A stretch of DNA of 64,000 nt from Conoideocrella luteorostrata (Eukaryota; Ascomycota; Sordariomycetes; Hypocreales; Clavicipitaceae). The position numbers and the translations under genes are program-made. The notes beneath the pieces are model-generated. The model was not told the origin of the DNA, made no database searches, and worked only from the letters and a program-made list of their open reading frames with translations. Shown piece after piece: positions 11,497 to 22,233 of the stretch. Where the stretch lies: positions 1-64,000 of the forward strand of contig JASWJB010000145.1 of assembly GCA_032433595.1 (NCBI GenBank). The letters run 5' to 3'. Every line of letters begins with the position of its first letter. Within the stretch, counting starts at the first letter, position 1.

Positions 11497-11621
11497 TGTT
11501 GCTTGTCATTCGAACTTGTAAGACTATGAAGATGGCGGTACGAATATCACGAAAAGACTGAACTGGCCGGTTCTACACTAATGAGGCATAAATTCATTTA
11601 AATCCTGGTCATTAAGTCTGT

Positions 11622-13199
11622 TCATTGCTTCGCCATACTACTATCGCCGTTCCCATCCTTCTTCTTCCCCATCAGATAATCCCCTCCCTTTGCCGCGCCA
11701 TAGAAGCCCTTCAACCCGCGTAATGGCCAAATATTCCCTATAATCGCCCTCATTCTCGTCTTCCACGTCCTATTCCTGTCTGCTTCCTCTTTATCCACAT
11801 CGACCTTGACCTTGTCATACACACTTGGCAAATACTTCGCGCCATATTTTTTCCTCAGCGCATCGTATGACGTCCTATCATAGTTTTGCCAGAACTCCTC
11901 TTCGCTATAATACGCATGTGCATACAACCACTTCTTCCCCTTTAACTCCTGGACTTTTCTCTCCAGCGCCCGGTTCATCTCCACAACTTCGCGACGAGTG
12001 TGGCTTGCCAAGGGACCCCATACTCCAAAGTTCATGAGGTCAGGCGTGTCGGGATCAGAAAACTCCGAGTGCAAGCCGTAGCTTGAGTTGAGGTCGTCGC
12101 GTCGGACACGCAAGGGGCATAGCCAAAGCGGGTAGATGTTGAAGTTGTCGTGTAGCCAGGACTGGAACTCGGCGGTGCGGTCAAAGGGCACGCCGACATC
12201 CTGGACCATGTAGTAATCCGCAAGGCCGGATTTGTGAACGGCACGATACATGACGCGTGTGTGCATGAAGCGGTCTAGGAGATACCTTGTGATGCGGTTG
12301 AATGGGGTGAGGAAATAGTTGAAGGAGTATTTGGCGACCCAAAAGCCACCTCTGTCGTAGCGGAACAGGTAGTCCACCAGTGGTATGTAATCCACCACAA
12401 CTACATCCTCCGTAGATGCTTGTTCCTTGGCCCCGTGCTTCTTCCTCTTCTTCTTCAGTAACTTTTGCACATCTCTCGCTCGGATATAAAACCACGGATC
12501 CCTCCGTCCCGAAAAGGTCCTCGCTTTCTGTCCAGGCGGCAGCTCATCTACCAGCCGTCCCGCGCAAATCAGCGTTGTATTCATATCAAACACTATACCA
12601 TCCACAAAATCGTTGGCATCCGAATCACATTGCTCTCGGATTCTCGTCACAGAGTCTGATGCACCTTGAGAAAGGGTATAATTCAGCCTAACATATGTCT
12701 TTGCCGGCTTCAACTGAATCTCCAACATGGTAACCACGCCGATCGTACCAAAAGCCGACGCTGCACCCCAAAACAAATCAGGCTTGTCCTTTTTCGAAGC
12801 CCTAGTAACAACCCCATCCGGTAGCACAATCTCAATAGAGTCAATCGTAGTATCGAAAGCGCCATGGCGGAAAGAACTACTCTCGCCAGATGTGCCTGAA
12901 AACCCTCCACCGACCGTGATACCAGGGAACTCCATCACAACTGGCGGTATCAAACCGTGAGGCAAAGTAGCACTAACGAGCTGATCCAGAGGTACGTTTG
13001 GTTCCACAAGAGCCGTCATAGCGGTCTTGTTGACGGAGAGGACATGGTCAAGGCGGCTGGTGTCGATTGTATTATCTGCCCGACGCTGGGACGCGCGCGT
13101 ACTGTTCGTCGAACCATGATAAATGCGGAACGGTTTTTGTCGTTCGGAGAAACTTTTTACTTGAAGAGCGATCACTTGAACTGCAGCATCGTGATCCAT
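11622..13199 (-). CDS. FAD-linked oxidoreductase, Delta24-sterol reductase (DHCR24/DIMINUTO)-like
   Basis: A single exon of 525 residues. The N-terminal half is an FAD-binding PCMH-type domain: the region around PGITVGGGFSGTSGESSSF, near residue 95, is the FAD pyrophosphate loop, followed by IEIVLPDGVV and FWGAASAFGTIGVV. The C-terminal half has the aromatic, charged character of plant DWF1 and animal DHCR24, which reduce the C24 double bond of sterols. Many filamentous fungi have such homologues, and their substrate is not obvious because ergosterol synthesis uses Erg4 and Erg5. I see no N-terminal membrane anchor. ATG 13199 is the first ATG; the frame extends upstream only through GTG. The family is secure, the substrate is not. 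Confidence 0.85.
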   Translation of the reverse strand: MDHDAAVQVIALQVKSFSERQKPFRIYHGSTNSTRASQRRADNTIDTSRLDHVLSVNKTAMTALVEPNVPLDQLVSATLPHGLIPPVVMEFPGITVGGGFSGTSGESSSFRHGAFDTTIDSIEIVLPDGVVTRASKKDKPDLFWGAASAFGTIGVVTMLEIQLKPAKTYVRLNYTLSQGASDSVTRIREQCDSDANDFVDGIVFDMNTTLICAGRLVDELPPGQKARTFSGRRDPWFYIRARDVQKLLKKKRKKHGAKEQASTEDVVVVDYIPLVDYLFRYDRGGFWVAKYSFNYFLTPFNRITRYLLDRFMHTRVMYRAVHKSGLADYYMVQDVGVPFDRTAEFQSWLHDNFNIYPLWLCPLRVRRDDLNSSYGLHSEFSDPDTPDLMNFGVWGPLASHTRREVVEMNRALERKVQELKGKKWLYAHAYYSEEEFWQNYDRTSYDALRKKYGAKYLPSVYDKVKVDVDKEEADRNRTWKTRMRAIIGNIWPLRGLKGFYGAAKGGDYLMGKKKDGNGDSSMAKQ

Positions 13200-13748
13200 A
13201 GCCACGTTGAGCTCAGGCGACTCGAGTCCAGCCGCGAAGGGTGATTGTCTGGCTTTGGATGTTCAAGAAGAGTCATCAGCCGAGACGTTTCAATCCCCCT
13301 TTCATTCGTTGTGGGTGGAAGCCCAATCCGAAAAGTCAATTGCAATTGGAAGGCGAAATATCATCGAAACGCGACCATAATTCAATAGGTATCAGATAGC
13401 TGCAAGGTGTGTGCTTGGTGATGACGCTGCAGGTACCGAAACTGCCGAAGGTGCCGACTAAGCCACCAGTCTCCAGGCTTGGGTCCGCCCAATAATTATG
13501 GGCAATTATGAACAGTCAATGAAACTTTCAGATCGATCTGGTATTGCGCTATTGTGTTTAAATCACTTCATCATTCTTATGGCAAATGCTTTACTATATA
13601 TGCACTAGAAAAGTCGGCAATTGACATTAATACAACAGACATTAAATTGTCGCCTCAGCGCGCCAAACGCCACCCAAGCCGCAACCGACTAGGTACTCAA
13701 GCGCCTTTTTTTCTTTCAAACATTCTCCCTGCTTGCAAACACATGCCT
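13200..13748. other. Intergenic between DHCR24-like gene and HAS1
   Basis: It holds the promoter of the DHCR24-like gene and the 3' flank of HAS1, both on the minus strand. I see nothing coding. A near-repeat of ATTATGGGCA lies near 13490-13510. Confidence 0.45.
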
Positions 13749-15701
13749 TTACCTGCGACCTCCTCTCGTGGGTTGCCGGGGCTGGCTACCATATGTCCTT
13801 CTGCCCTGCACTCTGTCTCTGCTCAATGACTGCCCAAGATTGACGTCCACTCGGGGTGGAGTGGTGAATCCGAAGCTCTTGGCAATACGGGCCAGGTCGA
13901 GCTTGTGCACGTCGTAGACAGACCGCAAACTGTGGGACGCATATGCATGCAAATACGATTTGAATGCCTCCTTTGCGCTCTGCTGTAAATAATAGTTTTT
14001 CCCGATGAGCTTTTCAAGCTGAGATTGGACATTCTTGATCTTTTTCGCAGGGAACTCAAATTCCACGACGGGCACGCGGGCAGCTTGAAGGTGTGACAGG
14101 AAGCCGACTTCGTTGGGCTGGAGGAACAACAAACTGCGACCCTTGGTATTGGCACCACGAGCCGTACGACCGACGCGGTGAATATAGTCGCGCGTATTGT
14201 CAGGAGGGTCGAATTGAACGATGAAGTCGACGGAGGGAATCTGAAAGGCGCAATGTTAGCATGTGTTCACAGATAAGTCGTAGGTATGGTACATTGTCAG
14301 CATCACTCACATCGAGACCTCGGGCAGCCACATCCGTGCAGATCAAAGTGCCGTGCTCCGCATTGCTAAACTCGAAAAAGGTGTTGGTTCGTTTTTGTTG
14401 CTTCTGCTTGCCATGGAGATCCAGAACAGGGCAGTCGATGAAGTTAAGAAGCTCCCCGTAGTACTTCACAGAGGCGCAACTGCTGAGGAAAACAATGACC
14501 TTCTTCTTCTTCGCATGCATTCTTTGAAGGAAGGAGAATAATAAAATGAATCGCTTGTCGGCATCGCAAAGGACGTAGCCCTGTTCCAGGCCATCCACCG
14601 TACTAAACTGCTTCTCTTCGTCGACATTGATATACAGTGGGCCAGGCCGCAGAGAAATTCGAGCAAGGTCCTCTATCGCTCGCGTTAGGAAAGTCGCCCT
14701 ACTCGGAGACAAGCGGCATTATATGCGCTACTTACCGACTTTAGTGGTCTGTGTGGCAGAGAACAGCATCGTCTGGCGATCATCGTTGGACAAGACCTTG
14801 ACGATCTGTCGGATTTCATCCTCAAACCCGACTTCCAAAATTCGGTCCGCCTCATCAATGACCAAGGATTTAAGATTCTTAAACACGAATGGAGTGTTAA
14901 GCAAGTGATCGAGCAACCGGCCAGGGGTAGCAATCAACAAGTTAACACCCTTCGAAAGCTTCTCAGCCTCTGCTTTTCGGTTGGCCCCGCCAATTACGAT
15001 GCCATATGTCTGCGAGTGATGTTTCATGAGTTCACGAGCGACACCAAAAATTTGAAGAGCCAGTTCGCGCGTAGGAGAAACGACAATGACTCCAGTTCCG
15101 TTTCGAGGCTTAAATCGTAAAGCGCTAAGGATCTCGATCGCGGGGATTAGAAAGGCGAGCGTTTTACCGGAACCGGTTTTGGCAGCACCGAGCACATCTT
15201 TGCCTGCAAGCAACGGAGGAATAGCCTTATTTAAAGATGAGTCAGCTTTATCAGGGACAAGTTGCCAAATATTTTCCATAGTGTTTGGTTGCGATCGTAG
15301 ATACGTACAGTCCTTTGAATCGAAGTCATCTTGGTAAAGCCCATCTCACCAATAGCCTTCATTGTTTTGTCAGAGAGTTTCAGCTGCTCAAACAACTCCG
15401 AATCGGCCGCCGACGGGAGAATAGGAATGCCGTCAGTGGGGAGATCTCCAACAATGTCATCGGCATCATCATCGTCCTCGTCCCCTGCCTCAACATCGTC
15501 GCCATCCACAGCAGAAGATTTCTCATCTTCGTCCTCTTCCACCTCCTTGCCGTCTTCATTATCATCTTCTTCTTCCTCTAGCTCGATCTTGGGAGCAGGC
15601 TTCTTTGATTTCTTGGTCTTTTTCGACACTGCAGCAGCGTCGACGGCGGGTTCTGCGACATCGACATTGCGCTTTCTCTTCTTGGCGATTCCGTCGCCCA
15701 T
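13749..15701 (-). CDS. HAS1: DEAD-box ATP-dependent RNA helicase Has1 (DDX18)
   Basis: Four exons (15701-15309, 15225-14736, 14672-14311, 14240-13749) give 578 residues. Has1 acts in the nucleolus on pre-rRNA for both subunits. An acidic and Lys-rich N-terminus of about 110 residues precedes the core: AAKTGSGKT near 145, VIDEADRI near 252, SATQTTKV near 286, TDVAARGLD near 412, and the HRVGRTARG motif near 438. The C-terminus is a basic Arg/Gly-rich tail ending GGRR. The three introns (83, 63 and 70 nt) have gtacgt, gtaagt and gtgagt donors. Intron 2 offers two acceptors 6 nt apart; the second restores the canonical [10 protein letters not shown]. Assignment is firm. Confidence 0.92.
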
Positions 15702-16358
15702 CTTGTAATCGAGGTATAGTATTAAGCAGAGAAAAGACTAAAATGAGTTCAAGGCAGTGGTCTTCCTCCTGCTATGATGGCGTATGTGATTTTATTTGTC
15801 GTTCACCAGATAGAGAGAGGCAGGCGGTCGATAAAAAAAAGGCTGCGATAAAGTGGGATCTGCGATAACGAAAAAAAAAGTTGCGGATAAGAGCAAAAAA
15901 CCCACGGCCACACTGCACTAAGTTTGACGGGCGCTAGCTAGACCCATGCTCCAAACCCATGCACCATCATGATTGGTTCTGCTACGCTCCTCTTACTTCG
16001 TGCTGGAATTGCAAGACATTGTGTACCTGTAGAAAATGCGTTGCGTCACACATCCAACGACTCTAACCGCAACAATGTAACTTGAATTTTTAATGCAAAC
16101 TAAAAGGATTTTACTTAATGCAGTGGCCACTCATATAAAAAGAGCCTATATAGTCGGGGGCGTTTGCAAAATCAATGCGAAATAGATGAAAGCGCGAGGA
16201 ACTACAGAGTACGGAGTACTTGTTGAGCCTGCTTGTTGTCTTAACTGTTGCAAGAAAGAGGTGAGGAGTGCCTTTGCCAACCAGGTATTGTACAATGGCT
16301 TCTTTGCACTCCGTAATGGTATAAGAAAATTGAAACTCATGCGCGCAGAAAACCAGCC
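15702..16358. other. HAS1 upstream region
   Basis: A-rich runs occur near 15833-15842, 15872-15879 and 15893-15900, and a GTACGGAGTAC dyad lies at 16209-16219. No convincing gene is visible. The left part should contain the HAS1 promoter. Confidence 0.45.
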
Positions 16359-16930
16359 CTACAAACTTTTCCACACATGCCACGGCAACCTAGTCACCTT
16401 CGTGGAGTAAAGCACCTGAAGTGCCTCTGTCCCACGTCTTGCAAATTTGTCACCAAATTTTTCATATATCTCTGCCTACGGAAGGTCAGACATCTTGAAT
16501 TCCACGATGAGTCCGTGCCGCTCGCCCGCGGATTTTGCTCCGATCTGCCAAACCTTGAAGTTCGCGGCGTGAATTATCCCCTTCTTACGACTATGACATA
16601 GCCCTTCAGCGGCGTCTCTTATCCATCGCAGCTTTTGGTCGAGTTCAACTTTCGTTGTCTTCGTACAGCCCTTCACAGGTGACTGGGGCTGTCCCCGCTC
16701 GAGAATAATGGATCTGTTGTTAGGCTCATCGAGTCTCTGCACTATATTGCAATGTGAGCCCAGCCGGTCGAATGCGTGACGCTCGCTGGTGATGCCATCG
16801 TCAGTTTCGTCAAAATATTCTTTAGAACAGTTGCCTCGTCCATTCCATACTCTATTGCCGATCCACCAAAGCCAATCAACGCCAGGCTATCATAATCAAT
16901 AAGCCTAGAAGCACTCTGGGAATGCCGCAT
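16359..16930 (-). pseudogene. Protein-kinase-like gene relic
   Basis: Reading minus from ATG 16930 gives LIDYDSLALIGFGGSAIE and then DEATVLK, which resemble a kinase beta1-beta3 region. The similarity then moves to another frame near 16825-16835, continuing with ERHAFDRLGSHCNIVQRL (a helix-C-like segment) and WIRDAAEGLCHSRKKGIIH (like the stretch before the catalytic loop). The expected HxD is replaced by HAAN and no DFG is found. An in-frame TAG lies at 16478-16476, but the frame stays open after it to 16359. One frameshift, one stop and a lost catalytic loop indicate a pseudogene. A spliced, divergent kinase-like gene is the less likely alternative. The exact family is uncertain. Confidence 0.6.
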
Positions 16931-17658
16931 ATGAGACGAGTCTTTCTTTGATGTGGCGAGGTTGAAAGGATTTTGGATTTAAATACCTAGTCCTCAGAAC
17001 CCCACTCTCGCCCTCGAAATGCGATACAGGGAGCCTGTCACATGCTTCCTGATACTTAATGATTTATTGCACATTTTTTAATAGAATCATTGCCTAAACA
17101 TTCCCTGGAGAGCAGCTGATGATAGTTCAACCGCCGTTCCACCCGGCATGTATTTTGACCGGATTGAACGCGACCGATAGTCTCCCTGCACCGGCCGGCC
17201 CGTGTTCAAACAATATTCTCCCATGAAGTTCTTGTTTCCTCATTCTGCGGCCCTGAACTGAGCTCCGTTCGCAGTCCAACTTATACCGCGCCACATGACG
17301 CAAGTCCATTACCGTGAATATCGAGATGTTGGTCAATATTCCCCAGCAGGGTAAGGCTAGCGTCTATTATTGTAAAGTTACAAATTGAGATGAGTCCACG
17401 AGTGACGAAAAACGAAAAATTAATAAATTTCTTGCTTTGGTATAGTCCATATTTTCGCTTGAAAGCTAATGCATGAGAGATCTGCCCAAATTTACCTACT
17501 TATACACGCTGCTTCTTATCCAAGCGGATCAAAGCCGCCGCCCACGTACTCCGAACCCAAAGCATGAAATATGTCAGACCTAAACCGACTTCATTCTATT
17601 ATGTTGACAAATTGCCTCCTTTTATGAATTACCTTGCCTCATACAAGCCTTGATCCGC
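16931..17658. other. Intergenic, AT-rich
   Basis: No gene is recognised. A 69-codon minus-strand frame (17336-17127) lacks similarity to anything I know. The right end is the 3' flank of the nitronate monooxygenase gene. Confidence 0.4.
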
Positions 17659-18714
17659 TTACAACTTGCTCTTGGAGCTCAAGTACACATTGGCTAGCTT
17701 CAGCTGCTCAGCGGCCTCTGCGACCATTTCATCAACAATCTCCTTCGCAGGCTGGATTTTCTTGATAGCGCCAGCGACTTGGCCCATGATGTGAGGAAAG
17801 TCGATATCCTCGACTTCTTGCTCAAAGTCGTGCTCTATAGGGATGATGCCCTTGTCACAGAGATCCTGGGCGGCATTGCCTCTTGCCCGCCAAGCCTGGA
17901 GATAAGGGTTCATTTTGGCTCGTAAGGGCCGGCCGGTGAGGACGATGGTGCGGTCGGTTTCGGAGAAGTCGCAAGTAACGACAGCCTGTTTGTGCTCCTC
18001 AGCGCTGGCAGCCTCTGTTGAGGCTACGAAACGTGTGCCAACCCAGACGCCGACAGCCCCTTGCATGAGGGAGCTGGCCAAACCTCGCCCGTTGTGGATT
18101 CCTCCAGCAGCAAGAACCATGGCAGTCTGGCCCTGTAGCATATAGGGCTTGTAGCGGCGAGCGACATCGACAATGGCCGGGATAAGGACAGAGTTGGCGA
18201 CGTCACCAGTGTGGCCGCCGCCTTCGGTGCCTTGGCCACAGATGATGTCTACGCCACGGTCAAGCGCCTTAACAGCATGCTTGGGGTGGCCAACCATGTT
18301 CATGACCAGGATATTGTGCTTGTGGAACTTGTCAATGACTTCCTTGTCAGGAACACCGACGGCAGAGACGAAGAGGCAAGCGCCGCTCTCAATGATCAGG
18401 TCAACAAGTTCGTTGAGCTTTCCGTGGGTATAATCGTGGTTCGTCTTACGGGCACTGCCGCCGACTTGGGGCAAAGCCAAATCAACACCAAAGGGAAGGT
18501 CGGGCCGCTTGAAGTTGGCCTTCATCTCGTGGATGATCTCTCTCAGTTGATCAGGGGTATACTGGAAGCCACCGATGACACCAAGACCGCCGGCGTTGGA
18601 CACGGCAGCGGCCAGCTCACCACCAGATGTGTGCGCCATGCCAGCAAGCAGGATGGGATGCTGGATTTTCAGCAGGGTGGTAAGAGGCGTTGTGATGGGT
18701 CCGGATGCCGCCAT
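17659..18714 (-). CDS. Nitronate monooxygenase (2-nitropropane dioxygenase family)
   Basis: A single exon of 351 residues. These FMN-dependent TIM-barrel enzymes oxidise alkyl nitronates such as propionate-3-nitronate. The start has the usual TTLLKIQHPILLAGMAHTSG, followed by ELAAAVSNAGGLGVIGG, then NMVGHPKHAVKALDRGVD, IICGQGTEGGGHTGD (near residue 160, phosphate/FMN-binding) and VLAAGGIHNGRGLASSLMQG with GVWVGTRFVAS after it. This matches the class common in fungi, of normal length and complete. The ATG at 18714 has context accATGg. The C-terminus ends in SKL, a peroxisomal targeting signal type 1, so peroxisomal location is likely. Confidence 0.92.
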   Translation of the reverse strand: MAASGPITTPLTTLLKIQHPILLAGMAHTSGGELAAAVSNAGGLGVIGGFQYTPDQLREIIHEMKANFKRPDLPFGVDLALPQVGGSARKTNHDYTHGKLNELVDLIIESGACLFVSAVGVPDKEVIDKFHKHNILVMNMVGHPKHAVKALDRGVDIICGQGTEGGGHTGDVANSVLIPAIVDVARRYKPYMLQGQTAMVLAAGGIHNGRGLASSLMQGAVGVWVGTRFVASTEAASAEEHKQAVVTCDFSETDRTIVLTGRPLRAKMNPYLQAWRARGNAAQDLCDKGIIPIEHDFEQEVEDIDFPHIMGQVAGAIKKIQPAKEIVDEMVAEAAEQLKLANVYLSSKSKL

Positions 18715-19915
18715 GGTGAGTATATGCTTGTAATCGACAAGTAAAAGAACCTATTTCGAGTGCTAATCCTCAATGAATATGTTCCGTACTATCGCGGGTC
18801 AGTATTACGACGTCGAGACGAATAGCTGTTGGTGTGATCGCTTGCTGGTCGGAGGGGTGTCGACTTACATTATCTTTATGTACGGGATTTCAGTCGTCTC
18901 GTCCTTGGGGATCAACAGAGGAAACAGAATGCTGAAGCAGGAAGTAAAAATTCCAGGTTTTTAAAATTCAGACTACATGGGAAAGATAAATATTAGTGAG
19001 CTACGCAGGGACGATAGCTCCGTCACGATTCACGAGCCAAATCATGGATCCTCTGCTGCCGGGATCAGTTAGCTCATCCAGTCGCCAAACAGAATAGTGG
19101 CTACCTAAAGGCGACTGGATGCCATCCCTACGCCCCGGTTGCTCCAGGGTCGAAGCAGGCCCAAAAAGGCTGGCAGAGTGTTCGGTAGTGTCCCGGAGGC
19201 GCGGGGAAACCGCCGTCGCCGTCTAATCTGGTGCGGGGAGCCGACACCCAGCCGAGGCAGTTCGGTCCTTAGTTGCCTGTTACTCACCAAAACGACCTGC
19301 AAGTTGACTTACAGGCTGCGGCTATGCATAGCACCCCCTCACTCAGCAGCAAGCAGAACCGCCCAGGAGGCGGCTATTGCAGTACCATGACTTCTGGGTT
19401 CGGGTAGGGGGCACCAATCCCGACGGAATTGAACGCCAACGTGGCGACTAACAGCCACTCTGTCACGGTCAGGATGACAATGAACTTTCAAGTACACAAT
19501 CTCCCAGGCTTAATTTCCTCGCTTTTGTATGGACCATGATCTATCACTCTTCCCTCAAGCATGGATGACAGGCCTTGGCCCTTGCGGTTTAGTCTCAAAT
19601 AGGCGTAACATGCTCATGGCAATTCATACTGCCAACCAATAGACACTGAGTAAAACATCCGCCGTCTATGCGACGACTGCGAAGTTCATATATCTATCTA
19701 CTCTACAGAGTACTGCCCCATACATACTTTCGCTCGCTGAAAATGAAATGAAATATAATAATCAAAACAATGCTGGCGCCTTGTGTCGTCAACTCGTGTA
19801 GATGCGCGAGCATCTACTTCAACCAAACTCGCCGTCAGTGCGCCAAATTCCTTGGAACCATCCATAATACAGAGGCAGATTATACTAATGAAGCCATATA
19901 CCACGATAATGCCCA
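18715..19915. other. Intergenic with a GC-rich block
   Basis: No gene is recognised. Positions 19100-19450 are clearly more GC-rich than the flanks, with open frames on both strands that look random. This might be a fragment of a mobile element, but I see no terminal repeats or reverse transcriptase motifs. The remainder is ordinary flank. Confidence 0.4.
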
Positions 19916-21187
19916 CTATCCAAAACGAGGAAGTCGCGCTGGATGGAAGGCCGGCTTGGTAGATGATGTGTTTGACATCTCGAGATCCTCGTCGTCCGCT
20001 CTTCCTAGGTGCAATGCTTCACCTTGCGTTGTATCATGCGGCGGGGGGATCTCATCGACCTGCACCTCCATATCTGGCTTTGTTTCTGGTATTTCATGCT
20101 CCTCTGGCCCATCAACACTCAGCCCTCGTTGTACAGCAAGTCGCTGGGCTGCCTTCTGCCGTCGTGCCAGCTCCTCGCTTTCATCTTGTTGCAGCCGCAT
20201 CTCTTCTGCGTGTAAATCCTCCATAGATGGAATATTTGCCACTCCCGGTGTCGGTGGCTGCGAATGCGACATTCGTTCATATTCCGGTGAGTTTGTCGAA
20301 GTTGCCGACCCAATCGTTGACCTTGAGACGGTTCTGGATCCTGCGAAGTGGTCCACCGGTCGTTTTCCTTTGCTACTTCTGGTCTTGCCGCTGCTTCGAT
20401 CATCTATCCGGATCATATCATACGTAACATCATCATCTAACGGGATTGCATCCTCTTCTCCCTCGCCGTCACTGGGGAATAAATCTCCCCTTGATCGATA
20501 TGAGTCCGAAGTGCCTCCCGAGCCGGTCGTCCCACTCCGCTGTCGCGGCATGCGCAGAACTTGCCCATAATCCGACTCATTATCGTCATCTCCCAGCAGC
20601 GGTGCCTCTTCCCCCTCACCATGTTTTCCGGGATGATCCTGCAGATCCGCCGCGCTAGGTTTGTATCGTAATGTCCCGCCCATCTTCCAGGGCAACTTGC
20701 TGAGAAATCCGATGGGCTGCGTGCTAGGAATGATAGTAGGGTCCTCCGCCGTGCTCGCTTTCCTCCTCGTCCCTCTTGTACCATAGCTCATGCCTCTCTT
20801 TCTGCGTGGCTGCTCAGTCGTTTCTCCGCCATGTTTTCTAGCGGCCCCCGTGCCAGCGAGCAGACGATCCCAGTCTTCGCCACCCCAACTACCCAGAAGT
20901 CCACCGCTCTGTTCTTCCTCGTACCAGTCATCGTAAAAGTCGAAGCTGAAGACGGCCTGGTCTCGAGCGCGTTGGCGTTCTCTCCGTCGGCGGAGTCGAT
21001 CCTCGGGGTCTCCCAGACACACTGTTGTGCATTGCTCGATTGAATCGGCTATAGAGGAGAAGCAAGGATGTATGTAGTTTTGCTGAAAACTGAAGATGCC
21101 TGCGGCGGCGTTTTCGGTAACAGTCTCGGCATCGTGGGTTATTTGATTCCAGCGTTGCCGTAGTCGGGGGTCTTCGAAAAAGGCCAT
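19916..21187 (-). CDS. Uncharacterised acidic, disordered fungal protein
   Basis: A single exon of 423 residues from ATG 21187; the frame upstream gives only TTG. The N-terminus (MAFFEDPRLRQRWNQI) is followed by a hydrophobic/Cys stretch (HPCFSSIADSIEQCTTVCLG) around residues 41-60 and a strongly basic block. The rest is low in complexity, with many Asp, Glu, Ser and Gly residues, repeated acidic clusters and Ser/Pro sites, and a Glu/Gln/Arg-rich coiled-coil-like helix near 340-370. I know of no characterised homologue. Its length and clean start support a real gene. Confidence 0.75.
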   Translation of the reverse strand: MAFFEDPRLRQRWNQITHDAETVTENAAAGIFSFQQNYIHPCFSSIADSIEQCTTVCLGDPEDRLRRRRERQRARDQAVFSFDFYDDWYEEEQSGGLLGSWGGEDWDRLLAGTGAARKHGGETTEQPRRKRGMSYGTRGTRRKASTAEDPTIIPSTQPIGFLSKLPWKMGGTLRYKPSAADLQDHPGKHGEGEEAPLLGDDDNESDYGQVLRMPRQRSGTTGSGGTSDSYRSRGDLFPSDGEGEEDAIPLDDDVTYDMIRIDDRSSGKTRSSKGKRPVDHFAGSRTVSRSTIGSATSTNSPEYERMSHSQPPTPGVANIPSMEDLHAEEMRLQQDESEELARRQKAAQRLAVQRGLSVDGPEEHEIPETKPDMEVQVDEIPPPHDTTQGEALHLGRADDEDLEMSNTSSTKPAFHPARLPRFG

Positions 21188-22233
21188 GCTGGACAAGATT
21201 AGCTTGCCGCAGGCAGAGACAGCATTAATTATCCCTTTGCGGTGGGCGGCATGGATTTAGGGGTTCGAGGTCGAGTGAATGCGCCGTGGTCCCGGTGTCG
21301 ACACTGGTCAAGCGAAAGATGCGACCCAAGATGCTCAGGCCAGACCCGCTCGTAGTGTCGCGTCAAGAATGCGCTATGCTTCCCGTGCCACCGCAATTTA
21401 TTTGAATCCGTTGCGCAAATGAGTGCGCGCGGTCAATGATTAAAACAACAAATGGCAAGCTGTTGACAATGAGGCAGGGTTAGATCAGATGCGTAGAAAC
21501 TCCAAAGTTGCAGTAGGTCGAAATGCCTCCTCCGTGAGCTGGCACGTGCAGCCATTCGCTAGTAATAGGCTTTTCGAATGCTGTCAAATGCGCGCATACA
21601 TCACCTGTGGCTAAAACCATGGTTAGGACTAATTAGTGCTGTGCCGCTCTGCACTGTCATGCCAATGCCCCGCCATATTGACTCAATACGGAGTACAAGC
21701 CTCTAAGTTCATGTTAGTCAACGAATACCGCACCGTCCTCACAAATATGCTCATTTTAGGCGATGTCCGATTCATGGGCAGGCGTTGATACACAAGCTAC
21801 TAGGTCAAAATGAAAGAACAGCTTGCATCAGCAGTGTCAATCTTGCATCGGTCTCTGTTCCTTATTTCATGACGGGCTGTAATCAGAGTCATTAGCTACT
21901 CGATGGTAGACATCAGGTGGCTCTAAAAACACTACATGAATAACAGAGGTACGTGCCAGACGATATTTAGCTATGGGTTGTATTAGCACTGGTGAATTCA
22001 AGCTCGCTCATACAGAAGCATAATAAAAGCATGGCTATTATTTTGCCTGCTAGAAGTGACATCTTACAGGCCGCAGTATATCGCGTGTGAGAAGGCTACC
22101 TAGGTAATCACCGTTTTGGCCGTCGTCCTATTACCACTTCAGACAAATGCCGCCGACTGTAATCACTGCTCTGCACAAAAAAAAACAAGCATCGCGCCAA
22201 CTTAGTTAAAATTCAACCAGAGACAGTCGGTTT
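21188..22233. other. Intergenic
   Basis: No gene is recognised. It contains a TACGGAGTAC motif at 21687-21696. The left end should carry the promoter of the acidic protein gene. Confidence 0.45.

Noticed and set aside
16476..16742. Treating the kinase-like piece as an independent intact gene
   Set aside because: Its similarity continues upstream in another frame and downstream past its stop, so it is part of a broken gene.
17127..17336. 69-codon minus-strand frame
   Set aside because: No recognisable domain and no splice partners; too short to support.
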